Shown here piece by piece: positions 20,250 through 30,108 of a stretch of DNA of 64,000 nt. Below the pieces are notes generated by a model. The model did no database searches. It saw only the letters and a list, made by a program, of their open reading frames with translations, and was not told where the DNA came from. Location of the stretch: contig SMSO01000034.1 of the NCBI GenBank assembly GCA_004764695.1, positions 699,501 to 763,500 of the forward strand. The letters run 5' to 3'. The number at the start of each line of letters is the position of its first letter. The first letter of the stretch is position 1. The DNA comes from Schizochytrium sp. TIO01 (Eukaryota; Sar; Bigyra; Thraustochytrida; Thraustochytriidae). Made by a program: the position numbers and the translations under genes.

Positions 20250-21440
20250 ATGCCAGAGGTTCTATCTAGTACAAACACAGTGAAGGAAAGCGGTCAAGAC
20301 GGAGAATCTGTTAGCCCTGGCTCTCCTCCGTTCGTAGACAAAGAAACCTCCCAAACCAACCCATCCAGCGACCTGGTCACCAAATTAAGAGAGGCTCAAG
20401 GCGAGACTGAGGCAAACGGAGAGACTGAGACTACAAGCAAAGGAGGCAGTACATATGAGTGCACTGTTGATGACTCCTCTGCATATAAAACCCTTGTTCA
20501 TATCCTCTCTAGCTTTGCTGTAGCCAATGGAAGCGTAGATATCGACGTTGTGCAGCAGGAGCTTCAGGATAGCTTGAATGCTCTTCAAGAACGTTATGCG
20601 CGGCACGCTGCATTTGCTGCCTCAATCGAGGACGTGTTGACATCGGAATTTCAATCACTCCGCCCAGCTGATGACAATGACGAGGAGCAACAGCTCATTA
20701 AAGAGCTTCGAAACCTTCAGACGAATCGCAACAAGCTTTTATCTGAACAGACAGAGCTTGAACTTCTCGAAGCAAGGGCCTCTGAATTTGAAGAGAGTTG
20801 CTGGCGTACCCATGCCACGGGTCAAGAACGCCATCAAGAGTCGGCAGAGATTTTAGATTCTCTGTATACGCGGACTAAAATGGTCAAGGGCCGGCGTCTT
20901 GCATTAATGCAAACTAATGTCCTAAATGACGCATTCTGCATATGGTATGACGGTGACTTTGGGGTGATCAGTGGGCTTCGTCTCGGACGGCTCCCAGAGA
21001 TCCCAGTGGCGTGGTCGGAAATCAATGCAGCGTGGGGACAAGTTGCCTTGCTCCTTGCTACCTTGGCTTGTGAAGTCCACTTCTCCTTTAGCAAATATCG
21101 GGTCATCCCGATGGGTTCCACCAGTAAACTCGCCAAAGTAGGCAACGAAAGGACAAGTTATGAGTTATTTTGCAATGGGGGCTTTTTCAGAGGATCATTT
21201 AACAATGCTATGGTATGTATACTTTCTTGTGTCCAAGAATTAGGAGAATATGCAGAGAAAACAGACAGAACTATGTGCCTCCCTTACACTATCCAAGGGG
21301 ATAAAGTTGGCGGACTTAGTATCCGTACGAGTAGCTCAGAGGATCTATGGACACGAGCACTGAAGAACTTTTTAGCTAATTTAAAATGGCTCTTGGCATG
21401 GAGCTCAAAACGTGTACGCGCACCTCATCGTTCCCAATAA
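20250..21440 (+). CDS. ATG6: Beclin 1 / Atg6, class III PI3-kinase subunit
   Basis: A 396-residue protein. Residues 1-70 are disordered. About 75-215 is helical and acidic, the coiled coil that pairs Beclin with Atg14 or UVRAG. Residues 221-385 form the BARA (APG6) domain: TNVLNDAFCIWYDGDFG, then RLGRLPEIPVAWSEINAAWGQ, YELFCNGGFF, an AMVCILSC helix, and near the end LKNFLANLKWLLAW, the aromatic membrane-contact helix. These are the most conserved strings of the family. Beclin is part of the Vps34-Vps15 PI3-kinase complex that makes PI3P for autophagosome formation and endosomal sorting. The length is slightly below the usual 430-520 because the N-terminal region is short; no clear BH3 motif is seen. 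The downstream gene is convergent. The coding region is intronless. Confidence 0.95.
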   Translation: MPEVLSSTNTVKESGQDGESVSPGSPPFVDKETSQTNPSSDLVTKLREAQGETEANGETETTSKGGSTYECTVDDSSAYKTLVHILSSFAVANGSVDIDVVQQELQDSLNALQERYARHAAFAASIEDVLTSEFQSLRPADDNDEEQQLIKELRNLQTNRNKLLSEQTELELLEARASEFEESCWRTHATGQERHQESAEILDSLYTRTKMVKGRRLALMQTNVLNDAFCIWYDGDFGVISGLRLGRLPEIPVAWSEINAAWGQVALLLATLACEVHFSFSKYRVIPMGSTSKLAKVGNERTSYELFCNGGFFRGSFNNAMVCILSCVQELGEYAEKTDRTMCLPYTIQGDKVGGLSIRTSSSEDLWTRALKNFLANLKWLLAWSSKRVRAPHRSQ

Positions 21441-22462
21441 TTGTGTCTTCGCTTTGCCAAACTCCCATGACTCAAACTCATTATGTAACTACATATCACC
21501 TTAATAGACTAGTATGTCAGGAAATTGCACGATGTCGGGGTTGCAAATGATGCGAAGCCTTGGGTTCTCTCGTTGTCTGCAGCTCATTGTTCTCTTGCAA
21601 ACAACACAATGATACATTAATAAAAATATGCAATTCATGATAGACAATGATGTGGCTTGAATTGAATATAGTTGCTTTAAGAAATTTACGTCTTCTCATT
21701 TCTGACTTTGGAAGTATGCACAATAAGTCACTTATAAGATATCTGTATTTATATTGAATTATTGTCATTGTATTTGCTGCTGGGTTTTCACGCTCGCCAT
21801 GTTCAATGTAACCATGTTCCAGTAGATCAGCCACAAGAGATATTACAATGCAGGCAAAGACTACAAAAAAGTTCTATGGCAAAATATCTTTTCTCATTCC
21901 GTTTCAATTTCAAGGAATGGTCCTATTCCAGAAAGCACACCAGTGACAATTAGATTTTTAGATTCTTGAAATATGTCGACAATCATTGTTCAGTAGATAA
22001 CATCAGTATATTGACGTATCAAGGTTAATTATTATCTGATTCATGTAACTAAAAGTAACGTGATTGTTCCTTTGGGATTCTTAAATTTGCTCATGCGAGA
22101 AGCTGATTATATAGTAGGATTCCGAAGTTAGTTTTGAATGGCAAGGGGATACAAACTGTGCAGCCCAATTCGCCACACTCGATGTTTAGATCAAGTTGAG
22201 ATGTATCAAAGATAAATCAATTGTCCTTTTCTTTAATGATTACAAATCAGTGAGTAATAAATTAACTTTCAAGATTTCAAATTTGAGAGACACTTGGGTA
22301 TAACACTTTACCGTCCAAGTTAAATATCACAGCCACGGCTGCAAAGTGCATAGTTCTCGAAAATAGGAACCTGGCTGGGTTCATAGGAGTCTGGACGCTA
22401 CTTCTTTCTTCTTTGTTTTCCACACAACATTGCAAGTGTACATTGCAGTCTTTATCAAAGAC
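21441..22462. other. Intergenic between convergent genes
   Basis: About 1 kb between the ends of the Beclin gene (+) and the metalloprotease gene (-). AT-rich with no recognised repeat or gene. It should contain both 3' UTRs. Confidence 0.6.
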
Positions 22463-25096
22463 CTATAGAATGTCGTCTTGATACTGCGTTGTGCAAATTT
22501 CAGAGTGCCCACCAACAACCCTTCTCGCAGATGCTTGCCCCTTACACTTCACTGACCCTAGTTCCCCTCCATGGTACGCTTGGACAAAGTCTATTGGCTC
22601 ATTTGCGCTTGAAGCTTGAGAGACCTGATGACGGTACCAGATGAGGAAAACACCCGAACTAAGAAACAAGAATGTTACACAACAAATGATGGCAATCAGG
22701 ATTAGACTTAAACGACTCGGTGGATTATCGTTCTTGGTACTTGATTGATTTGTTATTGCGCTTTCTGAATTCTCTGACTGCACAACAAGTGATAAAATAT
22801 GTGGAGGCGCAGCACCCAAGTATCCAAAAACACTTGAATTCGATGTTCGAATGGACATACTTATACGACGAGCATCAAAATGGGAAATATATGCCATTTT
22901 AATTGGCAGATACACCAAGTCTCCGTACATCTCTAACAGCTCCTCTGCTCCTCCGCTTGTTGTTGACGTCATACTGTCATCTCCTAAGGAACTTAATGTC
23001 ACGTTGCTATCAAATACAACCAAACCACCTGTGCCAATTGCTGCCATAACACTGGCTTTTACGTCAAACGAACAACCACCACGTTGGACAAGAACCAAAT
23101 CAGATTGATTATATTGAACGCCCTCCAAGTCTGCCTCTGAACAAGCCGTGCCATTTAATTCATGCCACTTCATAATTTCAGGGTTGCCATAGCCTGAAAG
23201 TCCCAAACCAATACGCGTTTCTGTAAAGTTAAGCGGTTCTTCGCGGAATGTTAGCACAGGAGGAGGGGGGCGGCATGGACCAGGACTTCCATCTGATTTT
23301 GTTGGACAGAAACCACCTGCGCAATAGTATCCGCGCGAGAGGTTGGCCCCTAGCTGTGAGTTATCATACGGAGCAATTTCAAAACAATTCGCGGAACTTG
23401 GAGCAAAAAGTGTGGGGCATTCGTCAAGACTTTTCATGAGGGAAAGCTCTTCACAAAGTTCCTCACGGCGATAAAGCTCATTAAATTGAATCCGCTCATC
23501 ATATTTGGGATTACCATAGTCCATGATACCTCCAGTCAGGCCTTGCCCTTCTTCGAAACTATGTGATAACCCAAAAGAATGTCCAACTTCATGGGCGAAT
23601 GTCTGCCAGGTTGTTGCACTTCGAGAAGTTACTGCTGCATTGAGGCCAAACGAGTTGCAAATGGTTCCACGTCGCGGCTGATCATCATCAGGAGTTAAAG
23701 TCCAAGCAATGCCTACAACCCCAGGCGGAGAAAAACAATCGGTAAGAAGATGCCAGTGAGCTTGTGGAGAGAGGCCTGCTGAGCTAAGCGCGCTTGCAAG
23801 GTGGGACGTGCTACTTCTTGAATTAGTTGTGGTGTTTGTTGTTGGGAAAATCACGGAGGAGGAGGAGGAAGCAGAAGAAGAAGGAGATGTAAAGGTTGTG
23901 CTTTGTGAAGATAACGTATAACTTAGAGAAGTCATAGCCTGGAGTGGCTGTACGATGCCACAAATCATACTGTTATCAGTGCAAGAAGTTAGGTTTCCAT
24001 CAAGCAAAGAGCACACGCAGTCTGATGCAGAGACACAAGATGTTCCCAAGCTTAAACTCGGGGATGCCTCCAGATAAGATAGAAACGAACTGTTGCTGGG
24101 TCCTTTGGGAAGTTTATCAGTCACTAGTAGAATTTGTGTAATTTCAAGCTGTATATGCACTTGAAAGTGATACACCATATTAGTTGCAGCTACAATCGCT
24201 TCAATAGCTCGTAGCGTTATATCCTCGGACCCTTGAAAAGCATCTACAAACCCTGCATCAGCTACAATTCCCACTTTAGCAAAATGAACGTCTTCCATTC
24301 CTGGATAACATCCAGACCAATACTTTGGGGGGTTTTGATAAATGTCATGACTATAGGCTAATGAGCGACGCCCTCTGCTACTGTCAGTAGTAGGCCTAAT
24401 CTTGAAGTTATGCAAAGGTGCATTTGAAGTATTGGCCATCTTCTGAGCGTGTTGCATAGCTTCAGGCATAGCGGAGGCGTTTAACACAGCGAACCGCATC
24501 GCCTGTTGACCCTGAGTGTCAAGCCGCAATGCACCGCATGTGGCCCCTTCAGGGTTGTTGTTTTCGTGATTCTTTTCGGTCTCCAAAAGTGATCTTCGAT
24601 GCAAGACATGATCATTGGGGAGCATTTCGCCAAGCTCTTGAGCTTGTGAGCTGTTCAAGAATGATTCTGCCATTATAAAAGGTTGAATATGGATGTGTTC
24701 AGACGGTTTGTGGACAACACGAAGTATATGATAAGATCCTGGCTCTAGCTGAGTTACAAGAACCCAGCCATCTGCGAGTACCTGTGAGAAAGTTGCTGCG
24801 GAGTAGGTTTCCTCTCTCTTCAAAATGCCATGTTTCTGATGAGACTGAAAGATTTCAACACCTTCCATACCTACGCTGTTACGCTGAAGGTTGTTGTAAC
24901 GATGTTTGTGCCCACGATCATCACTGAACCAAAGGTCTGCGGTTGAGTTATTTGGAGAAATGTGCAATCCGAGATGCTCTGCACGAGCAAAACCGCGGAT
25001 ATACGTATCGTCGTTGTACAAACTCCCCAGACTTATTCCCTCAAGATATAAAGGGAGGATGAAGAGAACCAGTGCGCATAGATGTATGGATTGCAT
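22463..25096 (-). CDS. ADAM-like (M12B-type) membrane metalloprotease with PA domain
   Basis: An 877-residue type I membrane protein. Residues 1-20 are a signal peptide (hydrophobic core ALVLFILPLYLEG). About 25-250 is a propeptide-like region. The catalytic domain spans about 265-565 with the zinc site HEVGHSFGLSH (about 497-507; three His ligands and the catalytic Glu) and a Met-turn GGIMDYG shortly after, typical of metzincins. A Thr/Ser-rich linker of about 45 residues lies inside the catalytic region before the active site. About 640-745 is a protease-associated (PA) domain (DLVLVQRGGCSFDVKA, then GTGGLVVFDSN). A transmembrane helix (about 793-820) precedes a cytosolic tail of about 55 residues. 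The spacing fits reprolysin/ADAM-like M12B. Gametolysin (M11) was considered and is less likely. Likely a cell-surface or secretory sheddase; substrate unknown. No frame damage is visible. Confidence 0.85.
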   Translation of the reverse strand: MQSIHLCALVLFILPLYLEGISLGSLYNDDTYIRGFARAEHLGLHISPNNSTADLWFSDDRGHKHRYNNLQRNSVGMEGVEIFQSHQKHGILKREETYSAATFSQVLADGWVLVTQLEPGSYHILRVVHKPSEHIHIQPFIMAESFLNSSQAQELGEMLPNDHVLHRRSLLETEKNHENNNPEGATCGALRLDTQGQQAMRFAVLNASAMPEAMQHAQKMANTSNAPLHNFKIRPTTDSSRGRRSLAYSHDIYQNPPKYWSGCYPGMEDVHFAKVGIVADAGFVDAFQGSEDITLRAIEAIVAATNMVYHFQVHIQLEITQILLVTDKLPKGPSNSSFLSYLEASPSLSLGTSCVSASDCVCSLLDGNLTSCTDNSMICGIVQPLQAMTSLSYTLSSQSTTFTSPSSSASSSSSVIFPTTNTTTNSRSSTSHLASALSSAGLSPQAHWHLLTDCFSPPGVVGIAWTLTPDDDQPRRGTICNSFGLNAAVTSRSATTWQTFAHEVGHSFGLSHSFEEGQGLTGGIMDYGNPKYDERIQFNELYRREELCEELSLMKSLDECPTLFAPSSANCFEIAPYDNSQLGANLSRGYYCAGGFCPTKSDGSPGPCRPPPPVLTFREEPLNFTETRIGLGLSGYGNPEIMKWHELNGTACSEADLEGVQYNQSDLVLVQRGGCSFDVKASVMAAIGTGGLVVFDSNVTLSSLGDDSMTSTTSGGAEELLEMYGDLVYLPIKMAYISHFDARRISMSIRTSNSSVFGYLGAAPPHILSLVVQSENSESAITNQSSTKNDNPPSRLSLILIAIICCVTFLFLSSGVFLIWYRHQVSQASSANEPIDFVQAYHGGELGSVKCKGQASARRVVGGHSEICTTQYQDDIL

Positions 25097-27168
25097 GCTA
25101 TTCTAATTCAAAGGCAATAGTAAATTCGTCAGCAGATTAGAATGCCCTTTCCGCTGGTTTCTGCCCAGTCTATTTCCAGTCCAGAAGAATAAAAGGATAT
25201 GCAGGTTAACTCTTCGTGTGATTGTCTGCTCCTACCTTGATCAAGTGGAGTTTTTACAGCAACTGGGTCGACAAAAAGGGACCGGTATGCTCAAAAACTA
25301 TGACTCAATGAGAAACACTCCGCATCCGAGTCTGTCTCAGGAACAAGTCTCACTGAAACCACTTAACCAACAAGCAGAGCAAGTTTACTTTGAGATTGAA
25401 GGACAATCCAGTCTGGATATGGTAAGAAACTGTGTCGATCTATCTTCTAGACGCTCAAAGCCCAAACTCAAGAGCTGAGTCTTCATCAAAAATTGCAAGT
25501 CCCAGAGTGAAAACACAATAATTCCTTTCCTTTCAAAGGTAAATTGAAAGGAGTGAAGTACTACTAAGCATTCACCACTAACTAGTTTCTACATAAGTAC
25601 TACCAAAAACTGGCGCGATGGCATGAAGGTGTGCACTGTTTGTTTTGTATAGAAAATGAAAGAAAAAAACAGTGTGGTTGGCGTGACTGTTAAGGTTTGA
25701 ATCAGTCCTGCTAATTTGCCTCAACGATGCATTGGCCATTAGCTAGTTTATGACGTCGATAACTTTGCTAGATACACATGGTCAGCGTTAACTTATCAAA
25801 GGATAATGAGAGTACATGGACCCGTACCCAAGATAGAAAACTAGACTTCAGCTTTAGAAGGTACTAGTTTTCGAAGTGATCAATTTTAACGGACGCAAAC
25901 AATGTACATATTAGATTTCCTTTCATTTTGTTAATCTGACCCATATTTTAAACTCAACTTTTGAAGTTTAGTAGATGTCATGCCATATACTAGCGCCTCA
26001 TTTTACCTGAAAAGGCAGGCCAGGTTTTTTTGTAAAATATCATACCTTGAGGTGTGGGCATCCATTTTCCAAACTTATCTTGATTCTGCTTGCCATGAAC
26101 ATCAAACTTTGCAAACAATTCTAAAACATGGTAAGGGCGACATGGTAAGGGTAACCACTTCAAGTTCCCAAATAAGTACGTGGGCTCACAAGTTAAGACT
26201 TACAATTTGTGGCAATTCTCGAGTGTTGGGTATTTTGCAAGTTCTATCAAGATACAATTCAAGTATTATAACAGTGATCAAGGTGCGATAATACAGTTAG
26301 ATATATTTTTAATTTAGAAATGGAAAAACAGAAAGCAAGAATAGTACTAAGGAACAAAAACAACAAACAAACTAAATGATCGAATATGTATTAGGCCCAT
26401 GAGCAATTATAAATGGTCAGGATCAAGTATAATGGTCGTTTGTCCAGTTTGAGAGGGCATACGCGAAATCTTTGAACTGTTCTTGAGAAATATGAGTCAA
26501 CCTTGAAGGGAAACCCGAGAACCATCGTACGAACTAAAGCAAGATCTAGCAGCTAGTAAGTAGGGTAGTTAGTTGCTTAGTACTAGGCGATTAATCGGTT
26601 AGATGAGTTTCCTAGTAGAAAGGCTAGCACAGGAACCAGTATTGGTAGAAGGAATTAGAGACTCAGGTAGAACGAGCCATAGATAAATTTTGGCAGTTGC
26701 GTTAGTATTTCGTAGAACAGTTTCGTAGAATGTTTGATAACCTCTATTCTAATTAAAACAATGACCAGGTTTGCAGCATACCATAATTTTTTTAATCACA
26801 TCTGAGACTGCCTACTAAGATTTGTTAAACCCGCCCAATAATATCGTGATGAGCATTAACTTCTGTATTTGCAAGAGTAGGTTTCTACAGTGCGCTATTT
26901 ATTTATTTTATTTTATTTTTTTTTATTTTTTAAAGGAATGAGGGGCCTATTATAATACCCAGTTACCGGAATCGCAGATGTCAGAATATTTTAAAAATTG
27001 AAAATAGAAAATAACGTGCGTGTGGTTGAGCAGGGCATCGTGTCTCAGAACAAACTCACTTATTGAATGACGACAGCCAGAGGGCTGTTCGTCAAGTCGG
27101 GTTCTGCTTCAAAGGAAGTAAACGCTTGTTAAGAAGAACTTTAAAGTCAGGGAGAGGCGGCAGACACT
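25097..27168. other. Intergenic between divergent genes
   Basis: About 2 kb separating the metalloprotease (-) and the J-protein (+). It should contain both promoters. AT-rich, with A/T runs near 26900-26935 and short ambiguous frames only. No gene or clear regulatory element seen. Confidence 0.55.
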
Positions 27169-30108
27169 ATGAGTCGTTCTACTGCGGAGCGCCTTCGCGC
27201 ACTTGCTTCTGAGGTTGAAAGCACACATCGACAACACATGGGGCGCATCAGCTCTTTGGAAACTCAACTCTCAAACAGTCGCATCGCTGAAGGCACGCTC
27301 GAAGATAGGGTAGAAGAGCTAGATGATGCTAACACAAAACTTGAAAGTGAGATTTCTGCGCTCAAATCAGAGCTCAAAGAAGCTCGTGATAATGCTTCAT
27401 CACGAGAGGAAGCCCAACTAAGAGAGATTGCTGCACTACGCTTTGATCTTGCACAAACGAAAAAAGACTTGCGAACGGCCAAGAGAGAAGCTGCATGGAA
27501 CCAGAATAGTACCCAAGCTGGAGTGACTGGGTCTGGACTTGATCTGAGTGGCCTAATTGATGCTGAAGATCACGACCTTGTGCTCCCTGAGGATTTTGTG
27601 AGTGCTGCACGACGAGGTCTCACAGGCATTATACGCGACGTATTGAAGCCGAGTGTAAACGAATGGCGAGAATCTAAGCTTAAGGAGATTCTTGGAAAAG
27701 CTCTAATCGAGGTTGCCGCCCAAGGTCCCTCGCATGTAGAAGCACTCAAGCTCCTGCTCGAGCAAGGTGCAGATGTCAACGCTACGCGACCTTTCACTGA
27801 AGATGGTCGCTCCGCATTGCATGTTGCAGCTGCCAAGGGCCACAAGGAAATCCTTAGTTTGCTTTTATCACAACCCTCAATTCGCCTTGACCCACTTGAC
27901 TCTCGAGGCCGGACCCCACTCCACCTGGCGTCCCGTCTGCGCAAGGTAGAGGCAGCACGTGTGCTGCTTCGCAAGGGTGCTGATCCTGATGCTTTAACTC
28001 GCGAAGGACAAAATGCAAAGGATCTCGCAAAACTCGCAACAGAGCAGGGTGACCAATGGTTTTCATTGTCTTTCTCCCCCATGAGTATCACACAAGTTTT
28101 TGAGAACCCGTCAGTGATGTTTTGGAATGCGTCAGCTCTTGGTCTTCGCCACTACAAAGATGAAAACTGGACCGAGTCCCACAAGTATTTTACTCGTGCT
28201 GTTGATGTGATATCATCCTCACCGCAAGTTGCGAATTCACGTGACCTGTCAAGGTTATATTACAACCGGGCAAAGGTTGGTATACACCTAGGTGAGGTGC
28301 TTCAAGCACTTCGGGACAGCGAAGAAGCTATTTCGCGAAACGCAAACTATCTAAATGCAATCGAAATTCGCGCAGACTGTTATTTGAAGCTCTTTGACTT
28401 TGAGCGAGCTGAAAATGATTATGACCGGCTGTGTGACATGACTCTAGCTTCGGATGATCCGTCCGTCATGAGCAAGTATAGCACTTTTAAGGTGCAGAGG
28501 GAGAAGGCCCGCAAGTCCCGTCGTGCAACTCATTACCAAATTTTGGGTGTCTCCAAGCGCTCAACGCCTGCTCAAATTAAGCGTGCCTTTCGAACTTCAT
28601 CAATCATGTGGCATCCTGATAAGCACAGTAAATCTGAAGAGGACCGCCACCGCGCCCAATTACACTTTCAGCGCATTAACGAAGCTCGTGAGATTCTGTT
28701 GGACTCAAATCGCCGCATCATCTATGATAGCGAACAGCGTCGCTCTCATTTTTGGGCTTACGATGACGATGACGACGAAGATGATGAAGATGAAGAAGAC
28801 GATTACTATGACGCATATAATGATGACAAAGACCAGAATTCAAGTTATAATAAATCTGGTAGTGTTTCAAATGCTACAAAACATAGCTACCCATGGCTTC
28901 ACGCAACTGGTTGCAAGCCACTCGCAGATGACAAGGTTTCATTCCAGACTATGTTAAAGGAACGTGCTCGTGAACAGGCTGAACGAGAGGCAGCTGAAGA
29001 GGCAGCAAGAGCTGCCAAGCGAGCTGCAGATGCAGCGGCAACATTGGCTGCTCAACGCGACAAGCAACTAGCTGAGACGATTGAAGTTTCTCCTCCGAAT
29101 AAACCACAACAGTCCACTACAAAGTCTCGAGAGGAAATTCCCTCATTTAGGCCTGAGCCTGTCGAAGACGAAGATGAATATGAGGATTGTGCAACAGAAA
29201 TTACTCAAGACGGCTTAGAACAAGAAGGACACCAACAGAAAGAAGATGTGAGCTCTACTACTGTACCTGAAGTTTCTGCACCGCTTACGAGCAAGCGGAG
29301 TGCCGAAGTTGCAGGCGACTTCAAGAAGGAGAGCCCTCAAAACGAAGCTGTCCAAAACGATGCTGTCCAAAGCGAAGAGGAAAACAGCCCTAACAAAATT
29401 AGAAGCGATGACAACAACCCAAGATATGGTGCATTTGCCGCTGTTGAAAAGTGTGATGCTGAGAGTGATAAGGAATACTCTAGTGAGGATGACAATAATA
29501 ATTGTGAGGGTGACGAAGATGAAGACGAAGACGAAGATGAAGACGGACACTTTGCAGGATTTCAACAACATTATCAGGGCTTGTTTGGTCACCCATTCAC
29601 AACCCCGCTGACTCACATCCGTGGTGATAATCTTGAGGAAAACTCTGATTATTCTGATGGTGCAGAAGAAGAATCACTGAATAGTGAGATGTATGAATTT
29701 TCACAAACTAATTTCCCTTCTATCTATGAGATAGCAATGAGACACGCAATGAAATATAATGCTACTGATGATACTGTTGTGAATGAGGAGAATTCGTTTT
29801 CTGATGCAAACGAGGAGAATGCGTTTTCTGAGATAGATGAGGATTCCAGAGTCGATAGTGACGGAATTCTCGATAATGCATCCGAAATTGATGAAGGGCC
29901 GACTGCCCAAGCTTCAAGTAGTATTGGTTTATGTAGCAAGGAGGCTAGTTTTGCTGACAACATCACCCCTGCTTTGAATGCCAACGAAAGCGATCCCCAG
30001 AGTTTCAAGGCGCAGTTCTCTCCAGGAGGGCATGCTAAGCCTAAGCCTACAACGAAATCTGCTATGCGCAGAAATCGTCGACAGACTGCAAAAAAGCAAA
30101 ATGTATAA
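27169..30108 (+). CDS. Ankyrin-TPR-J-domain co-chaperone
   Basis: A 979-residue protein with an unusual domain order. Residues 1-105 are a coiled coil. About 175-290 are three to four ankyrin repeats (EQGADVNA, GRSALHVAAAKGHKEILSLLL, GRTPLHLASRLRKVEAARVLL). About 318-445 are TPR-type helix pairs (GLRHYKDENWTESHKYFTRAV, YYNRAKVGIHLGEVLQALRDSEEAI). About 454-523 is a J domain with HPD at about 482-484, the motif that stimulates Hsp70 ATPase. The last 440 residues are highly acidic and low-complexity, with Asp/Glu runs near 540 and 785, and end in a basic patch (about 960-979). TPR-J architecture is known from DNAJC3 and DNAJC7; an added ankyrin block is not usual there. Probably a cytosolic Hsp70 (and perhaps Hsp90) client-delivery factor. 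AATAAA lies 185 bases past the stop. Confidence 0.9.
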   Translation: MSRSTAERLRALASEVESTHRQHMGRISSLETQLSNSRIAEGTLEDRVEELDDANTKLESEISALKSELKEARDNASSREEAQLREIAALRFDLAQTKKDLRTAKREAAWNQNSTQAGVTGSGLDLSGLIDAEDHDLVLPEDFVSAARRGLTGIIRDVLKPSVNEWRESKLKEILGKALIEVAAQGPSHVEALKLLLEQGADVNATRPFTEDGRSALHVAAAKGHKEILSLLLSQPSIRLDPLDSRGRTPLHLASRLRKVEAARVLLRKGADPDALTREGQNAKDLAKLATEQGDQWFSLSFSPMSITQVFENPSVMFWNASALGLRHYKDENWTESHKYFTRAVDVISSSPQVANSRDLSRLYYNRAKVGIHLGEVLQALRDSEEAISRNANYLNAIEIRADCYLKLFDFERAENDYDRLCDMTLASDDPSVMSKYSTFKVQREKARKSRRATHYQILGVSKRSTPAQIKRAFRTSSIMWHPDKHSKSEEDRHRAQLHFQRINEAREILLDSNRRIIYDSEQRRSHFWAYDDDDDEDDEDEEDDYYDAYNDDKDQNSSYNKSGSVSNATKHSYPWLHATGCKPLADDKVSFQTMLKERAREQAEREAAEEAARAAKRAADAAATLAAQRDKQLAETIEVSPPNKPQQSTTKSREEIPSFRPEPVEDEDEYEDCATEITQDGLEQEGHQQKEDVSSTTVPEVSAPLTSKRSAEVAGDFKKESPQNEAVQNDAVQSEEENSPNKIRSDDNNPRYGAFAAVEKCDAESDKEYSSEDDNNNCEGDEDEDEDEDEDGHFAGFQQHYQGLFGHPFTTPLTHIRGDNLEENSDYSDGAEEESLNSEMYEFSQTNFPSIYEIAMRHAMKYNATDDTVVNEENSFSDANEENAFSEIDEDSRVDSDGILDNASEIDEGPTAQASSSIGLCSKEASFADNITPALNANESDPQSFKAQFSPGGHAKPKPTTKSAMRRNRRQTAKKQNV

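Noticed and set aside
22463-25096. Gametolysin (M11) protease
   Set aside because: HExxHxxGxxH plus the Met-turn and topology do not exclude it, but the surrounding strings fit M12B better; left as an alternative.
25218-25478. 86-residue frame in the divergent gap
   Set aside because: No domain and no sign of conservation; a chance frame upstream of the protease gene.
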